This document shows, piece after piece, positions 1 to 5,125 of a stretch of 5,125 nt of DNA. Source of the stretch: Hyphomicrobiales bacterium. GTDB taxonomy: Bacteria > Pseudomonadota > Alphaproteobacteria > Rhizobiales > Beijerinckiaceae. How positions within the stretch are numbered: the first letter of the stretch is position 1; every line of letters begins with the position of its first letter. Below the pieces are notes generated by a model, which made no database searches, had not been told where the DNA came from, and saw only the letters and a program-made list of their open reading frames with translations. The translations under genes were made by a program, and so were the position numbers. The stretch lies in assembly GCA_947374125.1 (NCBI GenBank), contig CANCAR010000194.1, positions 1-5,125 of the forward strand, in the 5' to 3' direction.

Positions 1-383
1 CCCGACATTTGCACCATGTCGAGCGCTTTGCGCACGCGTGTTTCGATCTCAGCTCGACCGAAATGACGCACTTTGAGCGGGTAGGCGACATTTTCGGCCA
101 CATCCATATGCGGAAAAAGCGCGTAATTCTGAAACACCATGCCAAGACCTCGCTTATGCGGTGGCAATGTGTTGATTTTTATACCGTCCAGAAAAATGTT
201 ACCCGCGGTTGGATCTTGAAAGCCCGCCAGCAGCATCAATACGGTCGTTTTCCCAGAACCCGATGGCCCCAATAAAGTAAGAAATTCGCCGCGCGCTATT
301 GAAAGGTCCAGAGATTTGATGACAAGCGTCTTGCCATCGTAGCTCTTTTGGATGTTCTCAAATCGGACAAATCCCGAATTCAT
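1..383 (-). CDS. ABC transporter ATP-binding protein, PotA-like, N-terminal part (cut by window edge)
   Basis: This is the cytoplasmic ATPase subunit of an ABC importer; only the first 127 codons lie in the window and the reading frame stays open to base 1. Translation gives MNSGFVRFENIQKSYDG at the start, a Walker A motif GPSGSGKT at residues 39-46, and a Q-loop region GMVFQNYALFPHM with the glutamine at residue 85. The signature LSGGQ, Walker B and H-loop would lie beyond the edge. The FQNYALFPHM wording is typical of the family that energises spermidine/putrescine, iron and similar solute importers (PotA/FbpC-like); the substrate cannot be read from this part. The ATG at 381-383 is the first in-frame start after a TAA at 399-401, but no good Shine-Dalgarno sequence precedes it. 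Permease and binding-protein genes, if present, lie outside. It is transcribed away from slyX. The family call is firm; the transported substrate is unknown. Confidence 0.93.
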   Translation of the reverse strand, partial: MNSGFVRFENIQKSYDGKTLVIKSLDLSIARGEFLTLLGPSGSGKTTVLMLLAGFQDPTAGNIFLDGIKINTLPPHKRGLGMVFQNYALFPHMDVAENVAYPLKVRHFGRAEIETRVRKALDMVQMS

Positions 384-559
384 CTGGACATACTTACTTT
401 ATTGAATAGGCCAAATTAAAGCTGCACGTCCCGCCAAAAAATAGCTAAGGCTTTGCAGGTTCAGGCCTCATAAGTTGATAGGTGGGACCTTAATCTGCTT
501 TATACGGGAAGCAGTAGAGTAACAAGCGATACACCTTCAACGGCTTAAGGGCACACGGA
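384..559. other. Divergent intergenic spacer between the ABC ATPase gene and slyX
   Basis: This stretch of 176 bases should carry the start signals of two divergent genes. It is AT-richer than its flanks near 400-420. I see no tRNA, no convincing paired -35/-10 boxes and no strong hairpin. The best slyX candidate, TTGCAG at 453-458 with TGATAG at 476-481, matches the sigma-70 consensus poorly, so I do not call it a promoter. Confidence 0.5.
547..551 (+). promoter_or_regulatory. Ribosome binding site of slyX
   Basis: AAGGG lies 8 bases before the ATG at 560, a normal Shine-Dalgarno match and spacing. It supports this start for a short gene that might otherwise be doubted. Confidence 0.7.
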
Positions 560-775
560 ATGGACAATGAAAACAAAGCGGCAGCTGCCCGGCTCGACGA
601 TGTGGAAACGCGAATAGCGCACCAAGAGCGAATGATCACCGACCTGAACGACGTGATTACCGCGCAATGGCGTAAAATTGACCAGCTTGAACGTCATCTC
701 TCACGGATCAAGGAAGAGCTTCAATCCATTGAACCGCAGCGCACAACGCCAGAACCTCCGCCGCCCCATTATTAA
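560..775 (+). CDS. slyX: SlyX family protein
   Basis: This is a 71-residue cytoplasmic protein of the SlyX family, whose molecular role is not established; the name comes from the E. coli gene beside slyD. The sequence shows the family pattern clearly. A short lead is followed by one long amphipathic helix at about residues 8-58 (LDDVETRIAHQERMITDLND, then VITAQWRKIDQLERHLSRI), with leucine, isoleucine and valine spaced as in a coiled coil. A proline-rich tail then ends in PPPPHY, the hallmark C-terminus. The length is typical. An AAGGG Shine-Dalgarno 8 bases upstream supports the ATG. The gene stands alone on the plus strand, diverging from the ABC ATPase gene and converging on the DUF1003 gene, whose stop is 22 bases away. 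The protein probably forms a homo-oligomeric coiled coil; this is inferred from heptad spacing, not shown. Confidence 0.93.
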   Translation: MDNENKAAAARLDDVETRIAHQERMITDLNDVITAQWRKIDQLERHLSRIKEELQSIEPQRTTPEPPPPHY

Positions 776-797
776 AGGCGGACAAGCCTCGAAACCC

Positions 798-1670
798 TTA
801 CTCTTCCGTTGGCTCGGCAATACCAGGTGCAACGGCCGCTTTCTTCGTCATTTGCTTTTTCGAGCGCTTCTTTTTGATTACAACCTTGCGTTGGCCCTTT
901 GAGCGTAACTGCAAGAGGTTTTCCTGCATCAGATCCATTTGCATCTGCTGCATTTCAGAAAGCCGCTGCCATTGTTTGGTTAGAAGATAATCGAGCTTTT
1001 CCTGAATATGGCGGATTTCAAGCTCGGCCTTGAGATTGACCTTATAATCGTTGAAAGCGCGAAGGCGATCTTTCGTTTCCTGCCGCTTTTGGCTCATCAT
1101 GATGATCGGAGCCTGAATGGCAGCGATGCAGGAAAGAACAAGATTCAACAAAATGAAGGGATAGGTGTCGAAGGCCCTTTGTTCGCCAAGTGCTAAATTG
1201 ATCAGCATCCAGATGGCCAAAACGCTGAAAAAGCTAATCAGAAACGCCCAAGAACCACCAAAAGCGGCCAATCCATCTGATATTCGCTCCCCGAAAGTGC
1301 GGTGTTCGTCAAAGTCTTCTTCGATGTTCTCAACGATGGTATCATGGTCGGCAAGGCTTTCGGCCACTTGCCGGTCAAGCTCGGTCAATTCACCATGTTC
1401 GAGCTTTAGCATTTCCTCGACATAAAGCGTGCGGTAGCGCTCGGCTTCGGTGACAGCGATGTGAGCATCGTCTTGAAGCGCGGGATAATCCTCCCGAATC
1501 CGATCGGCCAAGGAGGGGCGAAGAGAACCGAGCTCTACGAGCTTTTTGCGGGGCAATTCCTTATTCGTGATGGCGCAAAACAGCTTTTTGGGACGGCCTT
1601 GTCCGATCATTGGCAGAGCGTCGAATTCAATATCGGGTTCATTCATGGTATCTAACCTGCGCTCTTTCAT
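798..1670 (-). CDS. DUF1003 family inner-membrane protein
   Basis: This is a membrane protein of the DUF1003 family (Pfam PF06210), of unknown function. In the 290-residue version, residues 31-60 form a small N-terminal segment (FCAITNKELP, then SLRPSLADRIREDYP) often seen ahead of this domain. Residues 75-130 are an acidic helical stretch. The core runs from about 124 to 230 and has two membrane helices, about 140-162 (SWAFLISFFSVLAIWMLINLAL) shown here only by its ends, and 171-192. The core carries the family patterns FDTYPFILLNLVLS and QAPIIMMSQKRQETKDR. A Q/M/L-rich probable coiled coil follows at 220-256, then a lysine-rich tail at 260-278. Two starts are possible: ATG 1670 (290 aa) and ATG 1646 (282 aa). 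The second has an AGG 9 bases upstream and I slightly prefer it; neither site is strong. It is a single gene, convergent with slyX, with no partner that explains its role. Confidence 0.92.
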   Translation of the reverse strand: MKERRLDTMNEPDIEFDALPMIGQGRPKKLFCAITNKELPRKKLVELGSLRPSLADRIREDYPALQDDAHIAVTEAERYRTLYVEEMLKLEHGELTELDRQVAESLADHDTIVENIEEDFDEHRTFGERISDGLAAFGGSWAFLISFFSVLAIWMLINLALGEQRAFDTYPFILLNLVLSCIAAIQAPIIMMSQKRQETKDRLRAFNDYKVNLKAELEIRHIQEKLDYLLTKQWQRLSEMQQMQMDLMQENLLQLRSKGQRKVVIKKKRSKKQMTKKAAVAPGIAEPTEE

Positions 1671-1772
1671 CCGCTTCGCTTTTGCGTCCGCCTTCCTAAT
1701 CGTGTCCTGACGTTAGTGTCTACAGAAAAGGACCAGAAGGGCGCGGACCAAGAGAAGAAGGGCTTTATCCCG
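1671..1772. other. Intergenic spacer between the diheme cytochrome gene and the DUF1003 gene
   Basis: The spacer follows the stop of the diheme cytochrome gene and precedes the DUF1003 gene, both on the minus strand. It contains an imperfect direct repeat: GGACCA at 1730-1735 with GAAGGGC at 1736-1742, then GGACCA at 1745-1750 with GAAGGGC at 1757-1763. On the minus strand a TAGACA at 1717-1722 is close to a -35 box, but the hexamer 17 bases on (TTAGGA) is a poor -10. I see no clear terminator. Confidence 0.4.
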
Positions 1773-2702
1773 TTACTTTGAACGGCTTTGCCCCGCGATG
1801 GGCGGTAAGGATTTCAGATAAACCGCTATGGCCATTCGGTCCGCGTCGCTCAATTGGGCGGTATTGCGCACGACATCGGCCATTGCCCCGCCAACCGAGT
1901 CGAATTCAGGCGTGAACCCATCCTTCAATAGGCTGGCTATCTCCGCTTCTGACCATTCGCCTAGCCCAGTCTTATCGGGCGTTAAATTGGGCACGAACCC
2001 CTTACCTTCTAAATTTGGACCTCCAGCAAGGCGCTTTTCCGCGATAATCGTGCCTGCGAGGCTGCGGGGTGAATGGCATTCGGCGCAATGTCCGACGCCT
2101 TCGACGAGATAGCGACCTCGGTTCCAATTCGCGGGCCTAGCAGGATCATTATCAATGGCGGTACCTTCGAGGAAAGCGAGTTTCCATAGTCCTAATCCAC
2201 GGCGGACAGAGTAGGGAAAGGCAAGGTCATGATCGGGTGCCCGACCGCTTACTGCGGGAAGTGTCCTGATATAGGCGAATAGATCGGCTGCATCGTCGGG
2301 TGTAATGTGCCGATAGGAAGGGTACGGAAAGGCCGGATAATACGAATGACCATCGGGCGCAGTGCCTTCGCGCAAGGCGCGGATGAACTGCACCTGTGTC
2401 CATCGTCCAATACCATCCAACGGGTCAGGCGAGATATTAGGCGGATAGAAAACACCAAACGGTGTTTTCAGGGGCTGGCCGCCACCCAGATGCAAACGAT
2501 CAGGGGAAGAAGGCGATGCGTGGCAAGAAAAACATCCCCCCGCTGCAAACAGCACTTTGCCGTTAGCAGCGTTAGGCGGGCGCGAAGAGGTTAGACGCCC
2601 ATCACTTCGAAAAACGGTATAGGCATCAAAACCCGAAAGCCAATAGGCAGAAAACGCCGCCAAAGTGACAGCCGCCAACACGCTCCGGATCAACCGCCCC
2701 AT
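1773..2702 (-). CDS. Membrane-anchored diheme cytochrome c
   Basis: This 309-residue electron carrier is exported to the periplasmic side. The N-terminus (residues 5-23, RSVLAAVTLAAFSAYWL) is a hydrophobic signal or anchor with no clear cleavage site, so it may stay membrane-bound. Two class I haem domains follow: CFSCH at 57-61 and CAECH at 206-210. The C-terminal end GGAMADVVRNTAQLSDADR is typical of this family, and Met274 is the likely sixth ligand of haem 2. Domain 1 has YYPAFPYPSY at 121-130, matching the YPA(M/F)PY signature of alcohol and gluconate dehydrogenase cytochrome subunits, yet no methionine occurs between residues 62 and 205. The start ATG is the only sensible one; the ribosome site is weak (GGAA about 10 bases upstream). 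It lies 23 bases after the c556 gene and is very likely co-transcribed with it. The electron donor and acceptor are not known; cytochromes of this kind often shuttle electrons from periplasmic dehydrogenases to the terminal oxidase chain. Confidence 0.92.
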   Translation of the reverse strand: MGRLIRSVLAAVTLAAFSAYWLSGFDAYTVFRSDGRLTSSRPPNAANGKVLFAAGGCFSCHASPSSPDRLHLGGGQPLKTPFGVFYPPNISPDPLDGIGRWTQVQFIRALREGTAPDGHSYYPAFPYPSYRHITPDDAADLFAYIRTLPAVSGRAPDHDLAFPYSVRRGLGLWKLAFLEGTAIDNDPARPANWNRGRYLVEGVGHCAECHSPRSLAGTIIAEKRLAGGPNLEGKGFVPNLTPDKTGLGEWSEAEIASLLKDGFTPEFDSVGGAMADVVRNTAQLSDADRMAIAVYLKSLPPIAGQSRSK

Positions 2703-2725
2703 CGCGGTGGGATTCCGTTTAAGAC

Positions 2726-3172
2726 TTACTGCGGGTCCTTAACCCGCCAAGCCTCGTGGCAGCTACCACAGTTTTTCAGTACATTCGGCATATTCGCTTT
2801 GAAACTTGTCTCATCGATGATGGTCGTTGATGCCATTTTTGCGTCGGCCGCGAATTTATCGGCGGCGGCTTTAAATCCGGCCATGTCTTCCCATATCTTG
2901 GGCGACGCGGAGGTCTTTTCGCCTGATTTCGAATCGTCCGGGAACAGGGTGACGAATTTACCAATATTGTCTTGATAATTCGCCAAGGATTTTTGCACCA
3001 CAGCGAGATCAAATGGCGCTTCCCCTTTGAGCATCGCGACAACCGGCTTGGTCGCGCCGCCGTTGGATTTCATAATTTGTTGGCGTTCACCGATATTGGC
3101 GGTCGATGCAATCGCAATAGTCGCCAAAGCCGAAAGAGAAAATGCAAGCACGATGCGGCGTACAATCATCAC
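2726..3172 (-). CDS. Class II cytochrome c (cytochrome c556 / c'-type)
   Basis: This is a small periplasmic monoheme cytochrome predicted to be a four-helix bundle (family COG3909 / Cytochrom_C_2). Residues 1-22 are a signal peptide (two arginines, a hydrophobic core, then AIA before the likely cleavage at Ser23). The haem site sits at the extreme C-terminus, CGSCH at 135-139, followed by a nine-residue tail, which is the class II arrangement. Helix A has RQQIMKSNGG; Met34 is at the position where low-spin c556 proteins place their sixth ligand, so a six-coordinate electron-transfer protein is more likely than a gas-binding five-coordinate c'. The longest frame starts with GTG at 3170-3172, immediately followed by ATG at 3167-3169. 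A GGAG at 3176-3179 is 4-8 bases away and fits the ATG well, so 2726-3169 (147 aa) is the likelier gene. It is first of two genes, with the diheme cytochrome downstream, and has its own promoter-like region. Confidence 0.93.
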   Translation of the reverse strand: MMIVRRIVLAFSLSALATIAIASTANIGERQQIMKSNGGATKPVVAMLKGEAPFDLAVVQKSLANYQDNIGKFVTLFPDDSKSGEKTSASPKIWEDMAGFKAAADKFAADAKMASTTIIDETSFKANMPNVLKNCGSCHEAWRVKDPQ

Positions 3173-3175
3173 GAT

Positions 3176-3179
3176 GACT
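3176..3179 (-). promoter_or_regulatory. Ribosome binding site of the c556 gene
   Basis: On the minus strand GGAG is followed by TCATC and then GTGATG. The spacing is short for the GTG and about 6-7 bases for the ATG, so the ATG at 3167-3169 is favoured as the start. Confidence 0.55.
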
Positions 3180-3180
3180 C

Positions 3181-3200
3181 CGTTATTAGGATAACTAACG
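3181..3200. promoter_or_regulatory. Imperfect 20-bp dyad, possible operator in the cytochrome leader
   Basis: The plus strand reads CGTTATTAGGATAACTAACG. The outer five bases are perfectly inverted (CGTTA and TAACG) and the seventh base pair also matches. The element lies just downstream of the TATAAT at 3207-3212, at or just after the expected transcription start and before the GGAG. This placement would suit a repressor site or a short leader structure. No known regulator box is recognised, and the region is AT-rich, so chance is possible. Confidence 0.3.
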
Positions 3201-3206
3201 ATTATT

Positions 3207-3212
3207 ATTATA
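3207..3212 (-). promoter_or_regulatory. Probable -10 box of the cytochrome operon
   Basis: The minus strand reads TATAAT, a perfect sigma-70 -10 hexamer, 34 bases before the GTG and 37 before the ATG of the c556 gene. It lies in the short spacer after the xsc terminator, which is where a promoter for the cytochrome pair is expected. No -35 hexamer stands at 16-18 bases; the nearest, TTGATG at about 3224-3229, is only 11 bases away. The promoter may therefore be weak or need an activator. Confidence 0.5.
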
Positions 3213-3249
3213 GGTCATCTGTGCATCAAAAGGGGCGTGCTGCATAGCT

Positions 3250-3280
3250 AAAATCTCCCGCATATGATGCGGGAGATTTT
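3250..3280 (-). terminator. Intrinsic terminator downstream of xsc
   Basis: A perfect 14-bp inverted repeat (AAAATCTCCCGCAT at 3250-3263 and its complement at 3267-3280) with a 3-base loop. The GC core CTCCCGC/GCGGGAG is flanked by an A-run and a T-run, so it can work in either direction. It begins 23 bases past the xsc stop and the T-run is short (four). There is no plus-strand gene nearby, so ending the xsc transcript is the evident role. It also separates xsc from the cytochrome genes. Confidence 0.85.
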
Positions 3281-3303
3281 CATTGAACAAAAAGCGTTGA
3301 GCG

Positions 3304-5079
3304 TTAGCCAACCACCTGCGGGCGGAAATCGGCCCGGCGAATTCCTGCAACTTCGACAGGCTTTTTCATCGCGTCGCGCCGGAAGGGCTCGCCCAACTCC
3401 TGATTGAGAACGATTTCAACGAAGGTCGTAATGCCCTTCTTCTGCGCCTCACAGGCTTCTTTCAACGCAGCCGTTACTTCCGCCTGCGTTTTGACGGTCA
3501 CGCCCTTCAAGCCGCACGCCTCAGCCACGCGGGCATAAGAGAGATGCGGATCAAGTTCAGTTCCGACGAAATTATCATCGTACCAGAGCGTCGTGTTGCG
3601 CTTTTCCGCGCCCCATTGGTAATTGCGGAAGATGACCATGGTGATGGCAGGCCATTCCTTACGTCCAATCGAACTCATTTCCGACATCGAGATTCCGAAA
3701 GCGCCATCGCCCGCAAAGCCGATAACGGGTGTGTCGGGGTTGCCAATTTTGGCGCCGATAATCGATGGGAAGCCATAACCGCATGGGCCAAACAGACCCG
3801 GCGCAAGATATTTCCGGCCCTGCTCAAACGTCGGATAGGCATTCCCAATGGCGCAATTATTGCCGATATCGGACGAAATGATGGCATCCGCTGGAAGCCC
3901 CGCTTGGATCGCTCGCCACACTTGCCGGGGGGACATGTGATCGGGCTTCGACTGCCGAGCGCGCTCGTTCCACGTCGTGCCGGGATCATCGTCTTCGTGA
4001 TCCATAGACGAGAGTTGCTGAAGCCAAGCCGACTTGGTTTGATGTACGAGGGCTTTACGGGCATCACGCCCCTCATTGCCAGCGTTTGGCGTAAGCTGGG
4101 CGAGGATTTGCTGCGCTACTGACTTGGCGTCACCACAAATGCCAACCGTCACAGGCTTTGTAAGCCCGATCCGATCTGGGTTTATGTCGACCTGAATAAT
4201 CTTGGCCGTCTTTGGCCAATAATCGATGCCATAGCCGGGAAGGGTTGAAAACGGATTGAGACGGGTACCCAAGGCCAGCACAACATCCGCCTTAGAAACC
4301 AGTTCCATGGCTGCTTTCGAGCCATTATAGCCGAGCGGTCCTGCTGCCAGACGATGGCTTCCAGGAAAGCTGTCATTGTGCTGGTAATTGCTGCACACCG
4401 GTGCATCGAGCCGCTCCGCCAACGCTACGCAATCTGGAATGGCGCCGCCCAATACAACACCAGCGCCGGACAGAATTACCGGGAACTTCGCTTCGGAAAG
4501 CAGTTTTGCCGCTTCCGCAATGGCATGCGCGCCGCCTGTCGGGCGCTCAAATTCAATGATGGCGGGAAGAGTAATATCGATCACCTGCGTCCAGTAATCA
4601 CGTGGAATGTTGATCTGTGCCGGAGCCGAAAGCCGCTTGGCCTTGCTGATGACCCTGTTGAGTACTTCCGCCATGCGGGAGGGATCGCGGACTTCCTCCT
4701 GATAGCACACCATGTCGCGGAACATGGCCATTTGCTCGACTTCCTGAAAGCCGCCCATGCCAATCGTTTTGTTCGCCGCTTGCGGGGTGACGAGAAGCAT
4801 TGGCGTGTGGTTCCAATAGGCGGTCTTCATTGCGGTCACGAAGCCTGTAACGCCCGGTCCATTCTGTGCGATCGCCATCGCGATCTTACCTGTGGTGCGG
4901 GTATAACCGTCGCAAATCAGGCCGCCATTCGTTTCTTGGGCCACGTCCCAAAACGTAATGCCAGCTTTCGGGAAAAGGTCCGAGATCGGCATGAAGGCCG
5001 AGCCGATAATCCCGAACGCATGCTCAATGCCATGCATTTGAAGTACCTTCACGAACGCTTCTTCGGTTGTCATTTTCAT
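3304..5079 (-). CDS. xsc: Sulfoacetaldehyde acetyltransferase
   Basis: A cytoplasmic thiamine-diphosphate enzyme (EC 2.3.3.15) that converts sulfoacetaldehyde plus phosphate to acetyl phosphate and sulfite, the C-S bond-cleaving step in degradation of taurine and related C2 sulfonates. The 591-residue length matches the family. It has the three-domain layout of ThDP enzymes. The N-terminal Pyr domain includes FWDVAQETNGGLICDGYTR, in which Glu49 is the likely cofactor-activating glutamate. The central domain runs at about 185-330. The C-terminal PP domain has GDGAFG at 457-462 and, 27 residues on from the last Gly of GDG, Asn486 in RNYQWG, which together form the ThDP/Mg site. The frame is open upstream to the window edge with a TTG at 5103. 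I chose ATG 5079 because GGAGAG at 5089-5094 sits 9 bases before it and MKMTTEEAF is the usual family N-terminus. A terminator follows at once, so no pta gene is co-transcribed downstream; partner genes may lie upstream of the window. Confidence 0.96.
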   Translation of the reverse strand: MKMTTEEAFVKVLQMHGIEHAFGIIGSAFMPISDLFPKAGITFWDVAQETNGGLICDGYTRTTGKIAMAIAQNGPGVTGFVTAMKTAYWNHTPMLLVTPQAANKTIGMGGFQEVEQMAMFRDMVCYQEEVRDPSRMAEVLNRVISKAKRLSAPAQINIPRDYWTQVIDITLPAIIEFERPTGGAHAIAEAAKLLSEAKFPVILSGAGVVLGGAIPDCVALAERLDAPVCSNYQHNDSFPGSHRLAAGPLGYNGSKAAMELVSKADVVLALGTRLNPFSTLPGYGIDYWPKTAKIIQVDINPDRIGLTKPVTVGICGDAKSVAQQILAQLTPNAGNEGRDARKALVHQTKSAWLQQLSSMDHEDDDPGTTWNERARQSKPDHMSPRQVWRAIQAGLPADAIISSDIGNNCAIGNAYPTFEQGRKYLAPGLFGPCGYGFPSIIGAKIGNPDTPVIGFAGDGAFGISMSEMSSIGRKEWPAITMVIFRNYQWGAEKRNTTLWYDDNFVGTELDPHLSYARVAEACGLKGVTVKTQAEVTAALKEACEAQKKGITTFVEIVLNQELGEPFRRDAMKKPVEVAGIRRADFRPQVVG

Positions 5080-5088
5080 GGCGTTGTT

Positions 5089-5094
5089 CTCTCC
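5089..5094 (-). promoter_or_regulatory. Ribosome binding site of xsc
   Basis: The minus strand reads GGAGAG, 9 bases before the ATG at 5077-5079. This decides the start in favour of that ATG over the TTG at 5101-5103, which lies upstream of this site, and over the ATG at 5071-5073, which is 15 bases away. Confidence 0.75.
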
Positions 5095-5125
5095 GATGGT
5101 CAAAAACAGTTTAGCGCGCGGCGCC

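Noticed and set aside
9..275. Plus-strand open frame of 88 codons at the left edge
   Set aside because: It is antisense to the ABC ATPase, whose Walker A and Q-loop are clear on the minus strand.
776..789. Short hairpin AGGC-GGACAA-GCCT between the slyX and DUF1003 stops
   Set aside because: Only four base pairs with no T-run after it on either strand; too weak to call a terminator, although a terminator would be expected between convergent genes.
1730..1763. Direct repeat of GGACCA followed by GAAGGGC
   Set aside because: Two short, unequal copies in a purine-rich spacer; no matching element elsewhere in the window and no link to a known mobile or regulatory sequence.
3215..3229. Possible FNR/Anr box (TTGAT on the minus strand) upstream of the cytochrome pair
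   Set aside because: The second half does not match ATCAA at the required spacing of four bases.
3544..4122. Long open frame of 192 codons on the plus strand inside xsc
   Set aside because: It lies wholly antisense to a well-conserved enzyme gene, has no recognisable domain, and is explained by the codon bias of xsc.
5080..5103. Longer xsc start at TTG 5103 adding eight residues
   Set aside because: The extension would run over the GGAGAG ribosome site, and the family N-terminus begins at MKMTTEEAF.

Overview
The window looks like chromosomal DNA from an alphaproteobacterium of moderate GC, roughly half by eye. This is inferred from the protein families and their style, mainly an alphaproteobacterial-type sulfoacetaldehyde acetyltransferase, a class II cytochrome c556 and a SlyX ending in PPHY. 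I cannot name a genus. There is no RNA gene, insertion sequence, CRISPR array or integration site that I can support.

Layout from left to right. The left edge (1-383, minus) holds the N-terminal half of an ABC transporter ATPase of the PotA/spermidine-putrescine type, cut by the window. A divergent spacer (384-559) separates it from slyX (560-775, plus), a small coiled-coil protein. A DUF1003 inner-membrane protein (798-1646 or 1670, minus) converges on slyX with only 22 bases between the stops. A spacer of about 100 bases follows. Next comes a two-gene minus-strand unit: a c556/c'-type cytochrome (2726-3169) followed 23 bases later by a membrane-anchored diheme cytochrome c (1773-2702). To its right are a promoter-like region with a perfect TATAAT and a dyad, and then a perfect 14-bp hairpin terminator (3250-3280). 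The right third is xsc (3304-5079, minus), almost complete with its leader.

How the parts may work together. Xsc converts sulfoacetaldehyde and phosphate to acetyl phosphate and sulfite, the committed desulfonation step in taurine, isethionate or sulfoacetate breakdown. The two cytochromes are exported electron carriers and could accept electrons from a periplasmic dehydrogenase. A link to sulfite or taurine oxidation is tempting because of the neighbourhood, but a strong terminator and a separate promoter lie between xsc and the cytochromes, so they are probably separate transcription units. No pta, tpa, tauXY, sulfite dehydrogenase or sulfite exporter gene is visible here. The ABC ATPase, slyX and DUF1003 genes look unrelated to xsc.

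I did not find an undescribed multi-gene system. The most unusual point is that the first haem domain of the diheme cytochrome contains no methionine at all, so it lacks the usual sixth ligand.
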